Source: JAVBUZ01 sp031554725 (GTDB taxonomy: Bacteria; Bacillota; Clostridia; Lachnospirales; Lachnospiraceae). Taken from it: a DNA stretch of 11,187 nt. Where the stretch lies: positions 1-11,187 of the forward strand of contig JAVBUZ010000028.1 in the NCBI GenBank assembly GCA_031554725.1, in the 5' to 3' direction. The notes under the pieces are model-generated. The model saw only the letters and a list, made by a program, of their open reading frames with translations. It searched no databases and was not told the origin of the DNA. This document shows, in pieces, positions 7,230 to 11,187 of this stretch (position 1 is the stretch's first letter; each line of letters opens with the position of its first letter). Position numbers and translations under genes: made by a program.

Positions 7230-8111
7230 ATGTACAAAATTTTAAAATCGGAAGAATTGACTACTAACATCTATCTGATGGAAGTAGAAGCAAAAAGGGT
7301 TGCAAAATCCTGCTTGCCTGGACAGTTTGTTATTGTAAGAATGAATGATAACGATGAAAGAATACCTTTAACTATTTGTGATTACAATAGGGAACTTGGG
7401 ACCGTTACAATCGTATTTCAGATTGTAGGAGCTTCCACACAGTATATGTCCGCTTTAAAAGCTGGGGATAGCTTCCATGACTTCGTTGGTCCATTAGGTC
7501 AGCCATCTGAATTTGTTCATGAAGAATTAGAAGCGTTAAAAAAGAAAAAAATATTATTTGTTGCAGGTGGTGTAGGAACAGCTCCAGTATATCCACAGGT
7601 AAAATGGTTGCATGAAAATGGTGTTGCAGCAGATGTTATTGTTGGCTCCAAGACAAAAGATTTACTTATTTTAGAAAAAGAGATGGAAGCGGTTGCTGGA
7701 AATCTTTATGTAACTACAGATGATGGTTCATACGGAAGAAGTGGAATGGTTACACAGACAATTACGGATTTAGTAAATGATGGTAACAACTATGATGTTT
7801 GCGTAGCTATTGGACCTATGATTATGATGAAATTTGTATGTAAATTAACCAAAGAATTGAACATTCCAACGATTGTCAGCCTAAATCCAATTATGGTTGA
7901 TGGAACAGGCATGTGTGGTGCTTGTCGTGTAACTGTAGGTGGAAAAGTGAAATTTGCATGTGTAGATGGTCCTGAATTTGACGGACATGCAGTTGATTTT
8001 GATGAAGCAATGAAACGTCAACAGATATACAAAACGGTGGAAGGTCGTGATTTCTTAAAAGCAAAAGAAGGCGACACACATCATGGCGGATGCGGAAACT
8101 GCAATTCATAA
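7230..8111 (+). CDS. nfnA: NfnA-type FAD/[2Fe-2S] subunit (ferredoxin-NADP reductase / sulfide dehydrogenase alpha)
   Basis: This is the small subunit of a two-subunit flavin/iron-sulfur oxidoreductase. In characterised NfnAB it binds FAD, a [2Fe-2S] cluster and NAD(H), and with NfnB couples NADH plus reduced ferredoxin to formation of two NADPH by electron bifurcation. From 7230 it has 293 residues, the usual length. The FAD-binding RIPLT is at 44-48 and the nucleotide-binding GGVGTAP at 113-119. The cluster motif is Asp224-x4-Cys229-x2-Cys232-x11-Cys244, fitting the one-Asp, three-Cys ligation reported for this family. A C-terminal tail ends in a further Cys288-x2-Cys291 preceded by His-His. 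PyrK, the dihydroorotate dehydrogenase partner, shares this fold, but the neighbouring gltA-like nfnB and absence of pyrD favour NfnA. Annotated relatives are also called sulfide dehydrogenase subunits. An alternative ATG at 7218 would add four residues. Confidence 0.9.
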   Translation: MYKILKSEELTTNIYLMEVEAKRVAKSCLPGQFVIVRMNDNDERIPLTICDYNRELGTVTIVFQIVGASTQYMSALKAGDSFHDFVGPLGQPSEFVHEELEALKKKKILFVAGGVGTAPVYPQVKWLHENGVAADVIVGSKTKDLLILEKEMEAVAGNLYVTTDDGSYGRSGMVTQTITDLVNDGNNYDVCVAIGPMIMMKFVCKLTKELNIPTIVSLNPIMVDGTGMCGACRVTVGGKVKFACVDGPEFDGHAVDFDEAMKRQQIYKTVEGRDFLKAKEGDTHHGGCGNCNS

Positions 8112-8128
8112 TATTTAAAAAGTCAAAT

Positions 8129-8133
8129 GGAGG
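8129..8133 (+). promoter_or_regulatory. Ribosome binding site of nfnB
   Basis: A perfect GGAGG lies 8 bases before ATG at 8142. It overlaps the in-frame ATG at 8127, which has no such site upstream (only an A/T-rich run). The true start is therefore 8142, five codons inside the longest open frame. Confidence 0.8.
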
Positions 8134-8141
8134 ACATTAGA

Positions 8142-9527
8142 ATGGACGTATTAAAGAAAATACCAGTTCGTGAGCAGGAAGCGAAAGTTCGTGCAGCGAA
8201 CTTTGAAGAAGTATGTTTAGGATATAATAAAGAAGAAGCAATGAATGAAGCCGAACGTTGCATTAACTGTAAAAATGCACAATGTGTAAAAGGTTGTCCC
8301 GTTGCTATTGATATACCAGGGTTTATTAGCCAGGTAAAAACAGGAGATATTGAGGCTGCTTACCAAGTAATTAGTGAATCTTCAGCGCTCCCAGCAGTGT
8401 GTGGTCGTGTATGCCCACAGGAAAGCCAGTGTGAAGGTAAATGTATTAGAGGAATTAAGGGAGAGCCTGTATCTATCGGTAAATTAGAACGATTTGTTGC
8501 TGATTGGGCAAGTCAGAATGAAATTAAGCCTGAAGGTGCAAAAGAGAAAAAAGGTAAAAAGGTAGCTGTAATTGGCTCAGGCCCAGCAGGACTTACTTGC
8601 GCAGGCGACTTAGCAAAGACAGGTTATGATGTTACTATTTTTGAAGCACTTCATGAGCCAGGCGGGGTACTCGTATATGGTATTCCAGAGTTTCGTCTTC
8701 CTAAAAAAGATGTTGTTGCAAAAGAAATTGAAAATGTAAGATCTTTAGGCGTAAAAATAGAAACCAATGTTGTAGTTGGTAAGTCAGTAACAATTGATGA
8801 ATTGTTAGAGGAAGAAGGATTTTCTGCTGTATTTGTTGGTTCTGGCGCAGGCCTCCCAAAATTCATGGGAATTCCTGGTGAAAATGCTAATGGGGTATTT
8901 TCGGCAAATGAATATTTAACAAGAAGCAATTTGATGAAAGCGTTCAATGAAAATTCCACAACCCCAATTATGCGTGCCAGCAAAGTAGCTGTTGTCGGCG
9001 GTGGTAATGTAGCTATGGATGCAGCAAGAACAGCACTTAGACTTGGTGCAGAGGTTCATATTGTATATCGTCGTAGCGAAGAAGAATTGCCAGCACGTGT
9101 GGAAGAAGTACATCATGCAAAACAAGAAGGTATTATCTTTGATTTATTAACTAACCCAACGGAAATTATAACAGATGAAAATGGTTGGGTAAAAGGAATG
9201 AAGTGTATTCGTATGGAATTAGGAGAGGCAGATGCATCTGGAAGAAGAAGCCCAGTTGTTATTCCTGACTCAGAATTTGTTTTAGATGTCGATATGGTAA
9301 TTATGTCACTTGGAACCTCACCCAATCCTCTGATTACTTCTACAACAAAAGGTTTGGAAACAAACAAATGGCAGTGCATCATTGCTGAAGAAGAAAATGG
9401 AAAAACCACAAAAGAAGGTGTATATGCGGGTGGTGATGCAGTAACAGGCGCAGCAACTGTTATCTTAGCAATGGGTGCAGGAAAAGCGGCAGCAAAAGGT
9501 ATTGACGAATATTTAAGTAATAAATAG
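8142..9527 (+). CDS. nfnB: NfnB-type NADPH-binding FAD/[4Fe-4S] subunit (GltA-like)
   Basis: This is the large subunit partner of NfnA, related to the glutamate synthase small chain. In NfnAB it carries the bifurcating FAD, two [4Fe-4S] clusters and the NADP(H) site. The 461 residues show Cys40, Cys43, Cys48, Cys52 and Cys87, Cys91, Cys97, Cys101 for the two clusters. The first dinucleotide fold has GSGPAG at 145-150, followed by the EPGGVLVYGIPEFRLPK region. A second Rossmann motif, GGGNVAMDAA, starts at 286. The closing FAD contact GGDAVTG has Asp432. It begins 30 bases after nfnA with no terminator between. It is often annotated as NADPH-dependent glutamate synthase (gltA). No glutamate synthase large chain is nearby, and the adjacent nfnA makes the bifurcating transhydrogenase the better reading. 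Bifurcation itself is inferred from homology. Confidence 0.93.
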   Translation: MDVLKKIPVREQEAKVRAANFEEVCLGYNKEEAMNEAERCINCKNAQCVKGCPVAIDIPGFISQVKTGDIEAAYQVISESSALPAVCGRVCPQESQCEGKCIRGIKGEPVSIGKLERFVADWASQNEIKPEGAKEKKGKKVAVIGSGPAGLTCAGDLAKTGYDVTIFEALHEPGGVLVYGIPEFRLPKKDVVAKEIENVRSLGVKIETNVVVGKSVTIDELLEEEGFSAVFVGSGAGLPKFMGIPGENANGVFSANEYLTRSNLMKAFNENSTTPIMRASKVAVVGGGNVAMDAARTALRLGAEVHIVYRRSEEELPARVEEVHHAKQEGIIFDLLTNPTEIITDENGWVKGMKCIRMELGEADASGRRSPVVIPDSEFVLDVDMVIMSLGTSPNPLITSTTKGLETNKWQCIIAEEENGKTTKEGVYAGGDAVTGAATVILAMGAGKAAAKGIDEYLSNK

Positions 9528-9539
9528 TGAGGATTTTTT

Positions 9540-9836
9540 ATGGTAAAGCACATTGTATTATGGAATCTCATTCCAGAGCTATCGGAAAATGAAAGAAAAG
9601 AAGCAGCTTTAAAAGTAAAAGACCTATTAGAACCTATTAAAGACTTGGTCGAAGGCGCACTAGAAATGCAAGTAATATTTAATGAATTCGATTCAAGCAA
9701 TAGAGATATTGCACTAATTTCTACGTTTGATACAGTGGAAGCATTACAGTCTTATCAGTCTCATCCTGCCCATGTAGAAGCAGGAAAATATATTAGAAGC
9801 GTTACATGTGATAGAGCATGTATGGATTACAAATAG
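9540..9836 (+). CDS. Dabb-family (stress-responsive alpha/beta barrel) small protein
   Basis: The 98 residues match the dimeric alpha/beta-barrel family named Dabb. The opening VKHIVLW and the segment HPAHVEAGKYI (75-85) are the usual signatures, with His4, His75 and His78 conserved-looking. Family members form small ferredoxin-like dimers. A few plant relatives are cyclases, but bacterial members mostly have unknown roles, so no reaction can be assigned. A GTGAGGA site (9527-9533) overlapping the nfnB stop lies 6 bases before the ATG, and the gap to nfnB is 12 bases. Co-expression with nfnAB is likely, but a functional link is unproven. Confidence 0.85.
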   Translation: MVKHIVLWNLIPELSENERKEAALKVKDLLEPIKDLVEGALEMQVIFNEFDSSNRDIALISTFDTVEALQSYQSHPAHVEAGKYIRSVTCDRACMDYK

Positions 9837-9880
9837 ATAAGATATTTTGACAAAGGGTCAGAAAGCTGGAGGATTATTAT

Positions 9881-10549
9881 ATGCCGTGGTGTCCAAGTTG
9901 TAAGAGCGAATATAAGGATGGTATTTTAACATGTGTGGATTGTGGTTGTGAGTTGGTAGATTCTAAGGAAGAAGCCAAAGCAAATAACGAAGATTTTTTC
10001 CCGCAGGAAGTAGAAGAACCTATATATGAATCTGAAGAAAATGAAGAGGAAGAAGAGATAGAACATATTTCCTTTGGTATTTATCAGGATAATGCTCAAA
10101 AGGCAGAAGAAAACCGGTCTTCGGCATATACTTTATTAGCGGTGGGAATTTTAGGTCTAATAGCTATGATTTTGGGCATGACAGGAGTATTTCCCCTAAA
10201 TTTAAGTGCTTATTCCAAATATATGATTTTTGGTGTAATGAGCGCACTCTTTCTTTTATTTATTGTAATGGGCGCCATCTCTATGAGGTCCTCAAAGGTG
10301 TTTGCAAAAAAAGCAGAATCTGAAAATACCCTTCGTGATACCATTGAAAAGTGGTGTTTAGAAACGTTAGATGCCAAGAAGCTAGATGAAGAGGCATTTG
10401 GTGGTTCGATTAGCGAATTGACTGATGAAGTCAAGTATTTTCGTAGAATAGATTTGCTAAAAAGGAAAATTCAGACACAGTTTTTAAACTTGGATATGCA
10501 ATTTTTAGAACATTTTGCAGACGAAATATATGGAGATATTTTTGAATAA
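9881..10549 (+). CDS. Two-pass membrane protein with N-terminal zinc ribbon
   Basis: I do not recognise a characterised protein. The 222 residues start with a Cys4-x2-Cys7 and Cys18-x2-Cys21 pair, a probable zinc ribbon, with an additional Cys23. A very acidic stretch follows (about 43-62, mostly Glu). Two membrane segments lie at about 82-103 and 112-133, separated by a short loop, so both ends should be cytoplasmic. The C-terminal 80 residues are charged and probably helical, without a motif I can name. The start has a perfect GGAGG at 9868-9872, 8 bases upstream. The gap to the Dabb gene is 44 bases, and a strong hairpin follows the stop, making this the likely last gene of the block. It shares the zinc-ribbon-plus-membrane layout with the gene at 5746 but no other visible similarity. 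Confidence 0.8.
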   Translation: MPWCPSCKSEYKDGILTCVDCGCELVDSKEEAKANNEDFFPQEVEEPIYESEENEEEEEIEHISFGIYQDNAQKAEENRSSAYTLLAVGILGLIAMILGMTGVFPLNLSAYSKYMIFGVMSALFLLFIVMGAISMRSSKVFAKKAESENTLRDTIEKWCLETLDAKKLDEEAFGGSISELTDEVKYFRRIDLLKRKIQTQFLNLDMQFLEHFADEIYGDIFE

Positions 10550-10560
10550 TGCATAGTAAT

Positions 10561-10591
10561 CAGCACTGCTTTCGCATAGAAAGCAGTGCTG
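10561..10591 (+). terminator. Perfect 13-bp hairpin, probable terminator
   Basis: Bases 10561-10573 pair perfectly with 10579-10591 around a 5-base GCATA loop, with seven G-C pairs. It lies 11 bases after the stop of the preceding gene. The following tail (TATTAATATTTAG) is AT-rich but lacks a continuous T run, so termination may be imperfect. Confidence 0.65.
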
Positions 10592-10661
10592 TATTAATAT
10601 TTAGTAAAATATTTATTAACTTTTAGATTTTCGGTGGGAAAAATAAAGAACAGGTGATATT
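10592..10661 (+). other. AT-rich spacer before rlmH
   Basis: This 70-base spacer contains an all-A/T inverted repeat (AATATTT at 10596-10602 and AAATATT at 10607-10613) and several -10-like words such as TAAAAT (10605-10610). None has a good -35 at proper distance, so the rlmH promoter cannot be fixed. The AGGTGAT ribosome binding site of rlmH is at 10652-10658. Confidence 0.5.
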
Positions 10662-11141
10662 ATGAATGTAAACATAGTTTGTGTAGGAAAAATCAAAGAA
10701 CTTTTTTTTAGAGATGCTATTTCGGAGTATGCAAAACGTTTGAGCAAGTATTGTAAATTTGAAATAATTGAAGTTGCAGATGAAAAAACACCAGATAAAG
10801 CGAGTCCAATTGAAGAAGAACAGATAAAACAAAAAGAAGCTGAACGCATTTTAGCTAAAATAAAAGAAGACGCGTACGTAATTACTTTGGAAATTTTAGG
10901 TGATAAGATGGATTCAGTAGCCTTTTCCAAGGTGATTGAGCAAGCTGGTATTAATGGTAAAAGTAGAATTCAATTTATTATTGGTGGTTCGCTGGGCTTG
11001 CATAGCAGTGTAAGTAAGGTGGCACACAAAAAAATGAGCTTTTCTGATATGACATTTCCGCATCAACTTATGCGAGTTTTGCTTAGTGAGCAGATTTATA
11101 GAGGCTTTCGCATAATGAACAATGAACCATATCATAAGTAA
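10662..11141 (+). CDS. rlmH: 23S rRNA (pseudouridine1915-N3)-methyltransferase RlmH
   Basis: RlmH is a small SPOUT-class methyltransferase that uses S-adenosylmethionine to methylate pseudouridine 1915 in helix 69 of 23S rRNA on assembled ribosomes. The 159 residues are the standard length. The cofactor-binding knot region carries FIIGGSLGL at 105-113, and the C-terminus has the family hallmark RGFRI...NEPYHK ending at the last residue. The N-terminal MNVNIVCVGKIKE is also typical. The start follows AGGTGAT at 10652-10658. It is separated from the preceding block by a hairpin, so it probably begins its own transcript, which may continue into the next gene. Confidence 0.97.
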   Translation: MNVNIVCVGKIKELFFRDAISEYAKRLSKYCKFEIIEVADEKTPDKASPIEEEQIKQKEAERILAKIKEDAYVITLEILGDKMDSVAFSKVIEQAGINGKSRIQFIIGGSLGLHSSVSKVAHKKMSFSDMTFPHQLMRVLLSEQIYRGFRIMNNEPYHK

Positions 11142-11152
11142 GGAGTGACTAA

Positions 11153-11187
11153 ATGAGTACATTTGTAGAATTTAAAAACGTAAATAA
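11153..11187 (+). CDS. Start of a truncated gene, possibly an ABC transporter ATPase
   Basis: Only 11 complete codons are in the window (MSTFVEFKNVN). The ATG has a good AAGGAG site at 11140-11145, overlapping the rlmH stop, 7 bases upstream. The opening residues resemble the first beta strand of ABC transporter ATP-binding subunits, which often begin with a similar Phe-x-Asn-Val-Asn segment, but so short a piece cannot establish this. The gene itself is well supported; the product is a guess. Confidence 0.5.
   Translation, partial: MSTFVEFKNVN

Noticed and set aside
7230..8111. PyrK, the electron-transfer subunit of dihydroorotate dehydrogenase
   Set aside because: The fold is shared, but there is no pyrD or other pyrimidine gene nearby, while the GltA-like partner is adjacent.
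8127..8141. ATG at 8127 as the start of nfnB
   Set aside because: It has no upstream ribosome binding site and overlaps the perfect GGAGG that serves ATG 8142.
9113..9700. 195-codon open frame on the - strand
   Set aside because: It lies antisense to nfnB and the Dabb gene, both strongly supported. Its Ser/Phe/Pro-rich composition is typical of a shadow frame.
9847..9880. TTGACA at 9847-9852 as a promoter for the second zinc-ribbon gene
   Set aside because: The -35 is perfect, but the only TATTAT-like -10 is 22 bases away and abuts the start codon, downstream of the ribosome binding site.
1..11187. Mobile element, phage, CRISPR or defence system
   Set aside because: No transposase, integrase, direct-repeat array, terminal inverted repeats or toxin/nuclease motifs were seen. 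The genes are core metabolism and housekeeping with uniform base composition.

Overview
The window looks like a chromosomal core region of a low-GC, Gram-positive anaerobe, most likely a clostridial species of the Lachnospiraceae type. The reasons are the AT-rich coding bias, strong GGAGG-type ribosome binding sites, a TepA-like gene followed by a SpoIIIE/FtsK gene (the order known in Bacillus), formate-tetrahydrofolate ligase, an NfnAB-type flavin/iron-sulfur oxidoreductase, and zinc-ribbon membrane proteins. This assignment is inference from protein style and gene order.

Layout: all genes are on the + strand. (1) 2-562 is the 3' part of a TepA/ClpP-like serine peptidase. (2) A very good sigma-A-type promoter at 546-574 overlaps its end and should drive ftsK/spoIIIE (624-3185). 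(3) The one-carbon genes fhs (3224-4894) and folD (4907-5749) follow closely. (4) At 5746-7179, in ATGA overlap with folD, lies an uncharacterised protein with a zinc ribbon, one membrane segment, a TPR-like region and two chitobiase-C-terminal-like repeats. (5) nfnA (7230-8111) and nfnB (8142-9527) encode the two subunits of a ferredoxin/NAD(H)/NADP(H) oxidoreductase. (6) A small Dabb-family protein (9540-9836) and a second zinc-ribbon membrane protein (9881-10549) come next. (7) A perfect 13-bp hairpin at 10561-10591 closes the group. (8) rlmH (10662-11141) and the first codons of another gene (from 11153) end the window.

Gaps from ftsK to 10549 are between -4 and 50 bases, and I see no hairpin terminator between these genes, so read-through transcription of the whole block is likely. 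A possible internal promoter precedes nfnA. No gene-free stretch exceeds 112 bases.

Functional links: fhs activates formate onto tetrahydrofolate, and FolD interconverts formyl-, methenyl- and methylene-tetrahydrofolate using NADP(H). NfnAB balances NADPH against NADH and reduced ferredoxin, so the middle of the window combines one-carbon metabolism with the pyridine-nucleotide pool it uses. TepA, FtsK/SpoIIIE and RlmH are housekeeping functions in protein turnover, chromosome movement and ribosome modification. I found no mobile element, CRISPR array, tRNA, rRNA or defence system. The least understood parts are the two membrane zinc-ribbon proteins.
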